From: Cercis canadensis
Taxonomy: Eukaryota > Streptophyta > Magnoliopsida > Fabales > Fabaceae
Length of the DNA: 64,000 nt
Assembly (NCBI GenBank): GCA_003255065.1
Contig: QAOA01006081.1
Coordinates: forward strand, 312,201-376,200
Reading direction: 5' to 3'
Under the pieces are notes generated by a model. It did not search any database. It was not told the origin of the DNA and worked only from the letters and a program-made list of their open reading frames with translations. Each line of letters begins with the position of its first letter. Within the stretch, counting starts at the first letter, position 1. This document shows, piece after piece, positions 17,701 to 30,248 of this stretch. A program made the translations under genes and the position numbers.

Positions 17701-20565
17701 TTTCTAAATGTTTTATTGTCTGGTAACCAGTTATTAATGAGTTGCTATTTGCAAGAAACGTTGCAATATACACCTATTTAATAACATGTTCCCATATCGT
17801 AGCCATGTCTCTGTCCTAGATCATGGCATTTTTACTTATTTTTTTATGATTCTTACATGTGTGTTAATCATGTAACAATTCAGACGGATCAGAAGCTACG
17901 CGTTTGTGACATTTGTGGAGCATTTTTGAGTGTTTATGACAGGTAAAATTTGATATTGTGTTACTTCCTTTCTTGTCCCCTCCTTCCCAAAATTTTGCTA
18001 GGGATTTAGAGTTAGTATTTGGGGTTTCAAGTGCTTCAGCTTTTGACCCGGTAGTAATACCTCCTTGTCACCAGCAGGCTCTTGTGCCAGTTTTACGAGG
18101 ATAACTTTTGCAGCTAAAGAATGTGCGTCTTTTCTGTTTTATGCTTGTAGATCATGCTATTCTCAGCTAGAAATTTATGGGGAAATTATGTCATACAACT
18201 CTATAGTATCTTGAAAGTTTTAGACGTTTTGCATGAACATTTTGATTTGTATTATTATCTACAGTGATCGCCGTTTAGCTGATCATTTTGGAGGGAAGCT
18301 TCATTTGGGGTATATGCAGATCCGTGAGAAGTTGGCAGAACTTCAGGTGAGATATTTTTTTTTTATATTTTTCTACTCTTATGTCAGTTTCTTCTTTTTT
18401 AAGAATGGCTTAATATGCATGTTCATATTAGTAGATAAGGAGCAAATGTCAGGATTTGCAAGTTGGTTGTTTGCCACATGATTCTGCTAAGCAAGTTTTT
18501 GTCACCTTTGGGACATTGCTTTGGTACAATCCTTAAAATTGAAATATATATGTAGTGTTTTCATCTTTCTCTGTAAAATTATATCAAAAAGTTAAAAAAG
18601 AAATACGTGCTTAGTACAATTAGCTAACCTTTGACTTCATCTTTGAAATGTCCTTTAAGTCCATGATCTGGTTGGTTCAGGTGCTGGTATATGTTTGACA
18701 TACCTCTATAGAGATCCCAGTTAGTACATGATCTGTGAGTTTTTCTAACCTCAAAGAAGAATGGTCTCTACATCTTGCTGATGCCATTTCTATTATCATT
18801 AAAGATTTTGGACATTGAGCATGTGTTTTATTGTAGATCTGCCCAAGTGGAATATATATTTCACCTGAAAAATATCAGATGTGCTTTGTTCTGTGACACA
18901 TGAACATTTTAGTTAAAAAGTGAAAGACATGTTGGGGACAACCCAGTAAGTCTAGACTGTGATGCATTTTAGAAGTCTGAGAGTGGAAATTTTTTGAATT
19001 AAAAATTGTAACTCTGGTCTTATTTGGATTTTTTCTATAATGATATTTGTTTTCACATTGTTGTCGTTAAACAGTTGGGATGTGCCTGAAACAAGTTTGT
19101 TGCAGTGGTTTATAATTTTCAAGTTGAAGACGGGTAACAGAAACGGGAAACATCATATTTATCTTTTCTAAAAGGATTCTTGGTTTTTGAAAATACTCTC
19201 TTCAAATCTGAGGCAGCATTTTTTGCAAATACTGTTTTCAGAACTGAAAACTTTTCTCAATATTAGAAGCAAAGAGGCTTTTACTTTTCATAACCTGGAA
19301 TGAGGCTGAAATCTCTACTACTCATGTCTTTCTCATGCCACATGCATTAAATGCCCTTCTGTGCTTGTTGGCTCTATTTTGAGTTTTGACCTATAGGTTG
19401 AGAATTTACTTGAATTTAACTGTTGCATCTTGCAACTATGAATTTGGTCGTTTGTGTTGCTGTACTTCTGTTAATCTGGTTTCTTATTATGAATAAAATG
19501 GAAATGTGGCATCTCAGGTAAGTTTGTTACATATTGTGCACCGAGTTTGTGGTGAACTGTTGTGCTGCGGAAACATTGGCAGTAGTTGGCCATCAAATTT
19601 TGTATGTTGTTCAAGACCAAAGAGATTCCTCCCTCGTCTTTTTTTTTTCCTCTGTTTAATCTGTAGGTTATTTCTGATCATATCTTCCAAGCGATCTGCT
19701 ATTCATAGGCAAAAAGGAAGACATATCTAACCCAGAAAAAGAATCAAAAGAAAAGATATGCTGGGGTTAGCAGTTGGCTTCTTGTTGTTGTTGAAGGTTT
19801 ATATTTTGGGCATATGTCTTTCTTCTTCCATATATTCTTTGTACTTAAGCTCAGGACTGCAGATTCTGCTTTTTCAAGTCATTTCTTGAGATGTTAAGGT
19901 TTAAAATACCTCGCACTGTATTTGTATTTCTTATACTATATCAACCATTAGTTTAATTGAGAGGAGGGATCTCAGTTAGTCCATGGTATTTCCTGTGTCA
20001 GGAAGAAAGGAACAAGAGCCGCAAGATTGACCGGTATGATGACAGGAGGTAAATCTTATTGCTTCAAAAAATGTTAGTTTATTTGACAGGCATATAATTT
20101 GACTTCCCATATACTTAGAAAATGTGTGCACTTTTTTTTTTTATAGATCAAAAGAACGAAGCAGGGATCGTGACAGGGAGTCAAGTAGGGATCGAGAACA
20201 TGCTGATAGTCGTGAAAGAGGGAGAGACTATGAACGTAGGAGCAGGGATCGTGATCGGTATTATGATCGAGATCGTGGATATGATCGGGATCGTGACAGA
20301 GACTTGGATCGCTCCCGTTCTTATGAGTCACGAAGTCGTCGGAGGTCACGGTCACGATCAAGAGAACGTTCTAGAGACTATGATCGTCATAGGTACATCA
20401 TCTTTCTGTTTTTTTCTTCTTTGTTCTCCTAGTTGACTAAGGAACACACTCATAATTTGTCTGTGTTAAAGCCTCTGGCTTATCTTAGTTTCTTGGTATT
20501 TTGTGTTGTTGTTACCCGATATCTAACCATTCTCATTTTTTGCCAGGCGTCATGATCGTCATTAG
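14718..20565 (+). CDS. LUC7-like U1 snRNP-associated splicing factor
   Basis: Helps U1 snRNP select 5' splice sites in the nucleus. Thirteen exons: 14718-14864, 14976-15028, 15379-15547, 15625-15688, 16341-16420, 16592-16745, 17196-17257, 17418-17480, 17884-17942, 18265-18346, 20002-20048, 20147-20392, 20547-20565, giving 414 aa. It opens [13 protein letters not shown], the family start. An in-frame Met at 14622 was set aside because the family begins at MDAIRKQLD. The first CCCH-type zinc finger lies in [14 protein letters not shown]...GPCPKVH. A coiled-coil region includes [19 protein letters not shown]. The second finger is [12 protein letters not shown]...[10 protein letters not shown]. 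The C-terminus is an Arg/Asp/Ser-rich RS-like domain encoded mainly by 20147-20392 and ending RRHDRH. The 1.65-kb intron 18347-20001 is the longest. It converges with TIC20-II. Confidence 0.96.
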
Positions 20566-21279
20566 CAATTCATCCCATGGATTTATGGATATGATAAAAC
20601 GTTGTAGTCTAGGTGCGTGTTGAAGCTCGTGTAGGAGGACAAATAACTTTTGTAATTTCTTTGGTGTTGAGCTGTTTCTACTGTGATGGATGTAACTCAA
20701 ACTTAGGTGTAGTCAATTATGTTTGATGTTGCCTTCCAGAGATTAATTTAACTGGGGCTTGTAATCTGCTTGCCTATTTGGAGCAGTTCCTGCAATGGTG
20801 TGAGATTTGGCTTTAAAGTAGTTATGTTCTCATTTTTTAATCCACATGTGGATGTTGGCCCATGATTATGGTATGAGAATTTTACGATTGACAACTTACA
20901 AGTTACAGTTAAACTGCAACCAAGGGGGTTAGCTTTGGGTATTTCGTTCCGTTCGTGCTTCAAATTCAACTTTGACGAGTTTGGTTCAGCATCAGTTTTC
21001 ATTCAATGTTTAGCAGAAGGATGATTCAAAGTTAATAGAATTCGTTCTCTGAAAAATTGTATTCTCGTAGAAAAAGAATTCAGAAAGAGCTTTAAAAAGT
21101 AACTATCAATGCATTAAGATACAGGCGAAGAGAGAAGAAGAACTTCAAAATAACTTTCCTTTTTTTTCTGCCTTTTTGGAAGGATGGTCCCGTACGAAGA
21201 AACTTACTTTGAACTGGTACAAAAAGAAGGATGTGGCATGCTCAAACTGTAGTAACTGGACCTGAACTGAAAACAGAAA
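20566..21279. other. Intergenic gap between convergent LUC7-like gene and TIC20-II
   Basis: Probably the two 3' UTRs. No repeat structure or coding frame of interest was recognised. Confidence 0.6.
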
Positions 21280-21933
21280 TCAGATTTGTCTAGCAGCAGC
21301 ATCGGCAACAAAAGGCAAATGAGGAGTCCGGCCCAAAACACAAGAGACGACGCTGTAAATGAAGCACATAACACTGAAGACGAAGAGCAGATTGTGACCC
21401 CAAACCATGACCCGAAATCCGATCCCGGCGCGACCCGGAGTGAAGATCCTGTGGAGCAAATGGGGAAGGACCAAGAGGACGTCGAGAGTGACAGCTTGCA
21501 TGGAATTGAACCTGACATAGTGGCTGAAGCTAGGGTTTCTAACAACACCCAGGTAGAGGGCGAAGAAGGCGACGAAGCTGGAGTAAGGGATGGACCTATA
21601 GAGGCTAAGAAGAGGAACGATTGGGTCCAAGAGAAGCCCGAAAGTGGGGAATTGTATCAAGAGGTAGCGGCCATACTGGAGGGAATTGAACAAGGGAAGG
21701 GTATAAGCGGCAACTGAGATTAAGCGGTCAGTGGCCGGGGTTGGGGTTGGGTTGTACGACATGCTAATGCGAGGGCGAGAGACAGAGACAGAGACGGTGG
21801 TTTTCAGGGTTTTCGATTTGGATTTAGTGGTTTCTGGAAGAGGATTTGGGAACAAGACCCTTGAAGCAGAAGGGAAGGGTAACGGCTTTTGAGTGGAAAG
21901 AAGGCAGAGGCGGAGGAGAGGAGCGGAGGCCAT
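21280..21933 (-). CDS. TIC20-II: TIC20-II, plastid inner-envelope import protein
   Basis: Member of the Tic20 family of inner-envelope proteins connected with preprotein import. Intronless, 217 aa. Residues 1-55 form a Ser/Thr/Pro/Lys-rich chloroplast transit peptide with few acidic residues. The mature part has about four hydrophobic segments, in the order DRLISVAAYTLPLFNSLQYG, FPTFGLLLDPIVPLLSLYRS, FVAFFALYLGVVRN with the conserved YVRFNSMQAVTLDVLLVLP, and NLLFVFSVMCFIYSVVSCVLG. It ends PHLPFVADAAARQI, as in TIC20-II/V-type proteins. Convergent with the LUC7-like gene; its start lies close to the left side of a repeat-rich gap. Confidence 0.93.
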   Translation of the reverse strand: MASAPLLRLCLLSTQKPLPFPSASRVLFPNPLPETTKSKSKTLKTTVSVSVSRPRISMSYNPTPTPATDRLISVAAYTLPLFNSLQYGRYLLIQFPTFGLLLDPIVPLLSLYRSIPYSSFVAFFALYLGVVRNPSFSHYVRFNSMQAVTLDVLLVLPHLLHRIFTPGRAGIGFRVMVWGHNLLFVFSVMCFIYSVVSCVLGRTPHLPFVADAAARQI

Positions 21934-22893
21934 CTTCCTTCCCAGCTGTTCTCGTTAGTGCTACTGCCACAAGCCACAACTAATTAGATGACCAGACTAG
22001 ATTGAGAGATTCTAGGTCCACGTAGCCTGGTGTACTAATTTTAGGGCTTTAATATCAAGTTTGGGCAAGCATTTCTTGCATTACCCCCTATCTTTTATAA
22101 TTTTTATCTTATTCAAATATTCTGTTCTCTTTTAATTTTAAAAAATATCTCAAATTTCATTTTAATTCTTAATTTTTTTTAAGTATCTAATTTAGTCCTT
22201 ACAAGAGGTAAATTAAACCCAAATCGCATTCAAGGATGTAATTGATATAAGAATTTTTATAATAATAATATTTTAAAAAAATATAAATTAATTTTTATTT
22301 GTGTTTTTTTTTAACTTGAAAATCAATATTTAACCCTAACATTTGAATGAAGTTTGTGTTTAATTATAATTTTTGAATAAAGTCAGACTTACTCAATTTG
22401 GTGTGAGATATCATTGTTTTAGGAATCTCGTTGTCGAAGCACCCATAATTATAGATGAGAGTTTTATGACCAAATAATCTACAATCTAGTTAACAAATTA
22501 ATTCTTATTTTTTAATTGCATATACCCCTATTATTGATATATATTTGCATCCTTATGGCTTCTTTAACTTTAATTTCATAGATGTAACTATGATATAATA
22601 CATATAAAAACGGAGACAAATCATGGAGAACTAGCAATTGCAAATAGAGTAGCTTTTCTCAAGCAGAATACATGCCAAAGTTCTTTCTGTTGAAGAAGTA
22701 AAGAATGCAGGACATCCTTCATTAGCTGAGGTGCAAATAGTGCTTATACCAAAAAGAAAGAAACATTTAAGACATCACAAAAGCAGATGTACACTACAAA
22801 TAAAGATGTTATACTATAACGTGATATTTAAAAAAATTAGACCATAGAGACTACATGTAGAAAAGGTGGAATCTAAAACGAAAAAAATTAAGT
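21934..22893. other. AT-rich intergenic DNA upstream of TIC20-II
   Basis: Contains the TIC20-II promoter side (about 21934-22100) and then AT-rich sequence without recognisable genes. No clear element boundary before 22894. Confidence 0.5.
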
Positions 22894-25190
22894 AAAGATC
22901 TTTATATACTTGTGGTACTGTTATTCTATCAAAATATTACGTGTGTTATTTTTATAATTCAATACCATATATCATCTTTCATTAATATTTTTCGAAATCT
23001 CATATTGACCTCACCCTCAATTTCTCTCTTCCCCACCCACCTCCACGGCTCCATCGTCCCTCATTTTTTGCAAAAAAATGGTACAGTTCAAGTTTGAAGA
23101 CTCCCTTTTTCACTAATAAAAGCACCAGTTGCAAAGGGGTTTTTTGAGTTCATTCCCAAAAAGGGTTTTTTCAGGCTAAAATTTAAGAACTCTCACTTCA
23201 TCATCGTCAAAAGTAGGGATGACAATTTGTCCCAGACCCGATGGGGCCCCGATTTTTTTTTACCCGTTCGGGTATGGGTATGGGGCAAAAAAAATGGGTA
23301 TGGGTAATTTGATAGGGGCGAGTCTGGGGATGGGGAAACCCTGCCCCACCCCACCCCCGCCCCGCACTGTATATAAATAAGGTTTTCCCACACTAAATCA
23401 CCAACACATTGACCTGACCCTTCCTCCCTTAGTCCCTCGACCTTGAGTTCCATTTTCCCCAAACCTAAATTTTTTTTCTTTTTTTTTTTGTTGGTTTTGT
23501 AGAATATGGAGAGTGGTTCAACTTCAACCAACATTAAAACTTTATAAATTGTACTTATTTTAATTGCTTGGAGCCTTTTGTACTTATTATGATTTCTTAT
23601 TGACTTTTATAATTGTTTAAGAACAATTTTTATAATTTTGTTTGAATATTATTTATGTTATTGTTGTTGCTTGAGGATATCTTGAATTCTTGATGATGTT
23701 ATTTGAGCATTATTTATATTATCTTGTTTGATTAAACTTGAATTTCAATTAGAAATCGTGATCGATAGATTAAACTTGTAAATTGTGTATATTTTAAAAA
23801 AGTATGATTGTATGGGTAAATGGGGCGTGGCATGGGACAGATGGAAATTTAGTGAGGTGGGGATGGGGATGCTAAAAAATCCCCGCCGAGGATGGGTCCG
23901 GGGATGGGGACGGGGACTGGGACTGCTTGCCCCGCCCCATCCCCACCCCATTGCCATCCCTAGTCAAAAGGCCAATGAGGGTTTATGGGCTAGACTTGGT
24001 TTTGCCCAAAGAAGCTATAATTGCAAGGTGGAGGAGGTCTCTGTCATCAACATACTACTCAACAAAGATTGCATTAGATTTATTAGTGCCCTTGTTTGAA
24101 ATGGGTGTGAAGGAAAATGATTCAACGTCAACAACCTTAATTGAAGGAGGCAATTGCTGAGACATCAGCAGCAGCCATTTTTGTAGAGGGAATGAAGGAC
24201 GGTGGAGGTGGGTGGAGGAGAGAGAAATTGGGCAAGGGTCAAGGTGGGTGATGAAGAGAGAAATTGGGAGTGGGGCTATGATGCACGTGTATGAATACAA
24301 AATGCAGGTACAACCATTTTTCAAAAATATGGGTACATATACGCCACATCATATATATATATATCTCAAAGGTGGCCACCAAATAAGCTTCAAGCCTTCA
24401 ATCCACCCACCCTTCACTTTGGTTGAGCAATGGAGGAGGAACAGTTGCAGCACTGAGAAGAAGGAAAAGCAAAGGAAGAGGAAATTTCAGAAAATTTGAG
24501 TGTGTTTGAAAGTGTTTTAGTTTTTTTGTTTTTAAAAACAGATTTTAAAAACAGCTATTTTTTGTTCTTGTTTTCTTGTTTTTAAAACAGTTTTGTGAGA
24601 AAAAAATTTTAAAAACAGTTTTACCAAACAAGTTTTTTTGTTTTATTGTTTTCAAAAACAAAAATCTGTTTTTAAAAACAGATTTCAGACAAGCCCTTTG
24701 ATTCTGGAGGTGTTTTGATTTCAGGCTGGGAGAAGAAGGGGTTCAGAGGTGAAACGACGTCATTTTGGGCAAGCAAAAATGCCACTTAAGTGAAACGACG
24801 TCGTTCTGCGTAAGTGATATTTCCGCATCTCCCAAAACGGCGTCATTCTGCGTTAATGGTTTTTCTGCATATCCGAAAAAATGGCATTGTTCCACTAATA
24901 AGTTGCTAGCAACGCATTTTAGAGCTGTTTCTAGGATGAAACAACACATTTTTTGTGTGTGGTGGGGGGGGTAAGGTACGCATTTTCTGAAGGGATATAG
25001 GTTTTGAGTTTCATAATCGTACCCAAAACAGGAATGCTTTCATTTGAGCCATTTCGGTGCTTTCTAAGAATGGGGTCAATGTGAGATTTTGAGGAATATT
25101 AATGAGAGATTATATGGTACTAAGTTGTAAAAATAACACACATATAATATTTTGATAGAAGAACAATATCACAAGTATATGAGAAACTTT
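22894..25190. mobile_element. Compound element with about 120-bp terminal inverted repeats
   Basis: 22894-23014 and 25071-25190 are inverted copies with roughly 80% identity; shared blocks include ATACTTGTG, CTATCAAAATATTA and CATTAATATT. The interior contains an inserted hAT element (23214-23962). It also has CT-rich stretches that recur in inverted orientation (near 23010-23080 and 24180-24260), and a block of GTTTTTAAAAACAG-type palindromes (24510-24690). I could not find a convincing target-site duplication, so the superfamily is unsettled; long TIRs would fit Mutator-like. No transposase was recognised. Confidence 0.65.
23214..23962. mobile_element. Non-autonomous hAT element with exact 8-bp target duplication
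   Basis: A 749-bp GC-rich insertion. The ends are TAGGGATGACAA (left) and its inverted counterpart TTGCCATCCCTA (right, one mismatch). The identical 8-bp direct repeats GTCAAAAG at 23206-23213 and 23963-23970 are the hAT signature. Subterminal regions carry many GGGGATGGGG/CCCCATCCCC-like motifs in opposite orientation. No transposase frame. It lies inside the larger TIR element, so it inserted later. Confidence 0.9.
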
Positions 25191-25204
25191 AAATCTAAAA
25201 ATCC

Positions 25205-27807
25205 TTTCCTTTTCTTGTTAGTTCATTCAGCTCCTTCTCAATCTCCAAGTCACGGAAAGGAAATTCTGTGTGTCAGAACAGTTCTCCCAGGTGGAATCTC
25301 TTCCTTATGCCACTTCAATAGAAGCGAAAAGGAAAAAGAAATGAGTACACTTATCCTGAGTTCCCACAGCCCTCAACCTCATCATAATCAGCCAATGATA
25401 CCCGTGGACTGCTTCTGGGGTTTTGTATCCTACTAACTCTACAAACAAATAAACTACTTTGCAACATCTTAGAAAAGTATGAAACAATCATAGCATTTGC
25501 TAGTTGCTACTTAAAAAGACATTCCCTCCCTTAAATTGTATGCTCAAGAGCAAACACCACCCAAATCACCATGATAAACAAAAAGGAAAGTTTTTGTTTA
25601 GACAGAGACACAAGTAATACCTTCGAACTTCCAATTAATTCTTTCTACAACTCTGCAAGATCATCATCAATAGAAGAGTTCTCTAACAGTGCAAACTGTA
25701 ACAGAAAAAAAGTAAGATGGCCTTTTAATCTGTGAGGGGGAAGAAAGAAATCAACCACACAAATATTTTTCTTAGAAGATATAAAACAGCTAATTGTTTA
25801 CAAAGCAATGAAAGACTATGCTATAGCAAATTTTTCCAACACGTTGATATAAGACCATCATTATGTCCATGCATGCTCGATCCATGAATATATTATCAAG
25901 TAGCAAATATACTGAAAAAATCAAGAGGGAGATCCCTCACTGTATTTCAACTCCACTAGCAACCAGAAGGATACATTTCAACATATGTGCAGCCCTACTA
26001 ACGAAGGAAAGAAAATAAAATGAAACCATCGGATTAGGAAAATAATTGCAATGGTAAACTTATAGAACCTTGATTAAACTAGTAAACCCTTCCTTTTGAT
26101 CCAAGAAAAGAAATACTGCTCAGGCATATAGGAGAGATTATACTACCTTTCCTCAAGGTTGTCAGTAGCCAACTGATTCCATGCGTCTGCCTCAGACTCC
26201 ATGGCCAGTACTGTAACAACAACGACAACATAAATTTATATTAAATAGCAAAGTATTCTCATTCAATCGAGAAGGTAATTTGACGGCTATCATATTACAA
26301 CCTAAAAAACAGTAGAAGCCCTAAAAAAACATTATTGATATGATAATGCACGCCCGTGTGTATGTATGATAGAGAAAGAGAGAGAATTTCAGAATCGTTG
26401 GTCTAATCCTTTTACTGCGCAATTATTTTATTTTACAAGTTCACATCTTTTAGTGATTGGCTGATCACTAAAATTCACCATTAAGTTTTAAGCGAATGGG
26501 ACACTATCTACTGGTTGCACACGAAAGACTTTCACTAGACAAAACTCAAAATGTAGAAAATAGCTACAGAACTGAGTCGTCCAGTCAATCAAAGTTTGAG
26601 TTAGAACAGGCATAGACTATTTGTTCTTATATCACCTAATGTGTTACTGGTTCCTTACAAATTGAGAAAACATTATAGTGTATCTTCACACATTTGCCTC
26701 CCAATTTTTTGTGCTGGTTTATCAAAATTCATAACCATATAGAGGAATTCAAGCTGATGTATTTCAAGACTAGGTGAATCCAATGGCTGACAAGACCTTA
26801 AGGAAGAAAGCTGTAACTGGATTTTTTTATTTTTTTTTTAATAACAAAGGGGGAATTGACAATGACTATGGGCAAAGAAGCAAGGAAACGGGAAACCAAT
26901 TATCGCCCACTGCAAGTTTACAAAGCTTCCATGGAAACGACTTTTATTTTCCACCCTCTAATTATAAAGAGTGTGTGTGTCAATGTGCAGGTGAAATGGT
27001 TTTATATCACCTCGAAATTCATATGCAATAAACATGATTCACATTTATCATCCAGAAAGCTTGAAAATGCCCCAGAAAGCTTTTAGATAAGCATGTAACT
27101 TACAGCATAAGACTTTCTTCGCTTAAGTGCTTCACGGGCAAGATCCTCATCCCCCTTTATGAATTGCAAGTTGCGCCCTTCGATACCTATTATCAATTTA
27201 AAAAGAAAGAGACTAGCTAGAGGCAACCCACTATGTCCAAATAAAGGAAAATTTTGCGCAACAAAAAGTGAATACCAATCTTCCGAAGTTTTCTGGACAG
27301 CTTTGAATTTGTTTTCTAATTGCTTTTGTGATGCTAGGACCTGGTAAAAAGGAAAGCAAATACGTTCATGGATAACTTCCATTCAGCTTGCTATCCTTGA
27401 TATCCTAATGCATTAAAGTTGCCACATTTTTTGCAAATTGATTATATTTAGGTTGCAATATAACGATTCAGCTATCTGATTAAGAGATACCACTGTAAAT
27501 TATTTAAAAAAAAAAAAAAAAAAAGGAGACAAACTAATACATACTTGTGCTGTAACTTGGCGCATCTTTTCCAAATCATCATTCATTTCAAGGACAGTTT
27601 GTTCGAAGATCTTCTCAGGGTCTTCAAATGCGCTTATAATGGCATTTGCATATGACTGAATTGATACAAAGTTAATGATATATAAGTAGATAATAGTGAA
27701 TGTAGGAGAAGGAAAGAAAGAATTTTAACAGAAGTTTACTGAAAAGTACTGAGTTATATTCCACATCTTACCTTGACGAGTCTAGCAAATCAACTAAAAA
27801 GATTCAT
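25205..27807 (-). pseudogene. VIPP1: VIPP1/IM30 (PspA-family thylakoid protein) pseudogene, introns retained
   Basis: VIPP1 is a PspA/ESCRT-III-like protein of plastid membranes. Recognisable exons, minus strand: 27807-27772, 27655-27545 ([19 protein letters not shown], intact), 27340-27276 ([20 protein letters not shown]), 27186-27104 ([17 protein letters not shown]), 26210-26147 (MESEADAWNQLATDNLEE), 25695-25621 (FALLENSSIDDDLAEL), and a C-terminal piece near 25317-25205 (IPPGRT, then FPFRDLEIEKELNEL). Lesions: stop codon in the first exon at 27790-27792 (within the conserved MNLF-FARLVK block); an extra G in the G run at 27151-27155; an apparent lost base at the end of 26147-26210; stop TAG at 25645-25647; a frameshift near 25260. 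The exon(s) between 27104 and 26210 and the transit-peptide exons were not found. Retained introns mean a duplicated, not retro-copied, gene. Confidence 0.88.
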
Positions 27808-30248
27808 CTGATAGGAGACTCGTATACCAGGAACTTCTCCCAATTAATATAATCCATATGGTCAATTTTCCCCTGAAAGTTTCTAATTCAAAGTGCATTT
27901 CTTTCATCTTGACACAATCATCCAAGTTTACTTTTATGTGAAGCAGCCTGCAGTACAAGCTCTTTCTTTGGCAAAATAAAATTACTTCCCTTGCAGAAAC
28001 AACATGCTACAAAATGTGAAGTTTTTGAAGCTTTCAAGGGCATAGAAGCATGTTTTAGACGGGAGATACAGCATATGATTAAAGGGGACATCCAAAAAAA
28101 ATGGAGATTCATACAGGTCAATAAATAAATTATAAATATAGCAGTCTGAAAGGGCCAGTTGGTAGACATCAGTAAGACATTTGACATTGTATAAAGGAAT
28201 GTCACTTTCAATATTAACGGCAACAACTAAGAAGAAATATGACATTGCTTTTCGATATTATGTAATAGTACAAGTATAATAGAACTACACCCTTTAAAAT
28301 TGCGCTAAATAATTTTTTTCTTAAAAAAAATATTGGAAACATGTCGCAAATAGAGATAGACCTACCGGCGTAACGGACAGAAGAATGATTTAAGAGGTGG
28401 TGTGGTAATGGAGTGACAAGGTCTAATTGAAGTGAAGCCCAAACCTTTGTGTGTTTTCAATTTCTCACACGCACACGCAACTCTCCCTCTTCCTTAATTT
28501 TCAAATGAAACCAAACTCTCTTTTCTTGGATCCCCGGCCAACAAATGCGCAGATCGCATCGCAGAGGAAAGTCCCCAAACGACAACAGTCTCCTACAGAC
28601 ACATCTGTCGTTTTATTGATAAGTAATTTATTATTTTCTTTTTGGTGGAACCACGCCCAAATCCCAAGAATATATAAAAAGCATAAGCGCTTGCCATAGT
28701 GTCTATTTTCTTAAGAAAAATCTTTTGAATAAAACTAATTGAGATAGTAAATTTGCAATGCAAAAAGATAGAAGAAATTATTCATATAGCTTCGTAAAAT
28801 TATTAAAATAAAAAATATCTTTAAAATTATATGATGGAATAAAGTTCATATTTGAAAGATTTTATCTTATTATTTTTTTTATAAATTCTCACATTTTAAT
28901 TTCAGAATTTTGTTAAAATTATCAAATATAAATTAAAATAAAACTCATAATTATAACATCATAACAGTATTAAAATGAGCTTTTTTTCAGAATGAATTTT
29001 TAACGTTATAAGTTAATTTTTCTTTTTTCTTTTTTAATTTGTGAAGTGACCAAAACTTTTTTGGTATCTATGTGGTTATTAGATATTAAACAGAACATTA
29101 TAATCAGATAATTTAATGCAGAGATTTTTGTCAATTTATTCCATGATAAACTATAAAAAATATTTTTAACTTTTAACAATGCCTATTATTTTTTTTGTTG
29201 GCAAACTACTAAAGTGATTGCATCATCATTATATTAATGAAACTTTAATGTGTATTTTACTTCGTAAAAATTAATAATTTTTTTTAAGGGAAATTTCTAA
29301 TATTTGAGTATAGAGTATTTTGTGATAGAGGTCTCGTATTTAAATTTAAATTTTAATTATAATTTTAGTCTTTTTATTTTGGTAAAATGAATAATTTGGT
29401 CTTCTTATTTTAAAAATAAATTATTTGGTAGCTCTATTTTTATAAAATAAGCAGTTTTAGTTTCTTCGTTTTAATGTATCGTTAAAAACTTAATAGAGAA
29501 TAATGATGTGACATTAAAAAATTAATTTTTTTATTTCAAATCAACAATTTAAATGTATTAAAGAATAATTGATGGGTTATTTTAGAAATATTTAGTTTAG
29601 ATCTGGTACAATTTTTTGTGATAGATCCATAATTTTGGAATAGTTTCAAATCTGGTATTTTATGTTATTAATTTTTGTACAATATTTTTGCCTTTTGTGA
29701 TGGAACTAGTAATTTGGAAAATAGTTTTAGGTCTAGTAAGGTTTATGGATCATGAGCACATACACGATACAAAGAAATAAAAAAAAAAAAATAGAAAACA
29801 AAATGAAAGAAAAAAATAAGAATCTTGCAAGCTGCATCGTAGCATCTGATGTTCAAGAACAAGGAGGAGTACATGACAATGTTTGAGCACATAAACAACC
29901 TTTCGCTAAACACTACTTGCCAATTGGAAGGATATGTTAAAGCTCAGTTATAAAGCGTCACCAACCCAGAAAAACATAAATTTGCAACTTTCTTAACTAG
30001 GGATTTCGATATCACAGTCACAGTAAGAACTCCACTTTCATCATGATTCTTCCTCACCCTAGTTGCTTCAAGCTCCTTGCAAGTGCTCCAAATCCATGGC
30101 CTCTCCCTTGGTTCAAAGCACATGTCTTTGGCAATTTGACCATAATAGCACAATTAGACAAAATAATTACATAAAAAAGAGTACTATTCAAAGTATTTAA
30201 CTATAAGGAACAATTTTGAATTGTTTAATAATTTTTCAATCAGTGAAA
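27808..30248. other. AT-rich intergenic DNA with no confident gene
   Basis: An open frame at 28451-28699 (+) and another at 29944-30153 (-) match no family I recognise, and their flanks look non-coding. 28700-29700 is very AT-rich. Treated as intergenic. Confidence 0.5.

Noticed and set aside
20074-20436. Open frames on both strands and in a second + frame over the LUC7-like Arg/Asp-rich exon
   Set aside because: They are shadows of the repetitive RS-like coding sequence 20147-20392.
21204-21717. Other-frame open reading frames over TIC20-II, including a 143-aa + frame
   Set aside because: The minus-strand frame has a transit peptide, membrane spans and the TIC20 ending; the others show no resemblance.
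28451-28699. 82-aa + frame
   Set aside because: No family resemblance and no supporting splice or promoter structure; left as intergenic.
29944-30153. 69-aa minus frame (contains ERPWIWSTCKELEATR)
   Set aside because: Composition looks coding-like, but I recognise no family and found no neighbouring exons; possibly a decayed gene piece.
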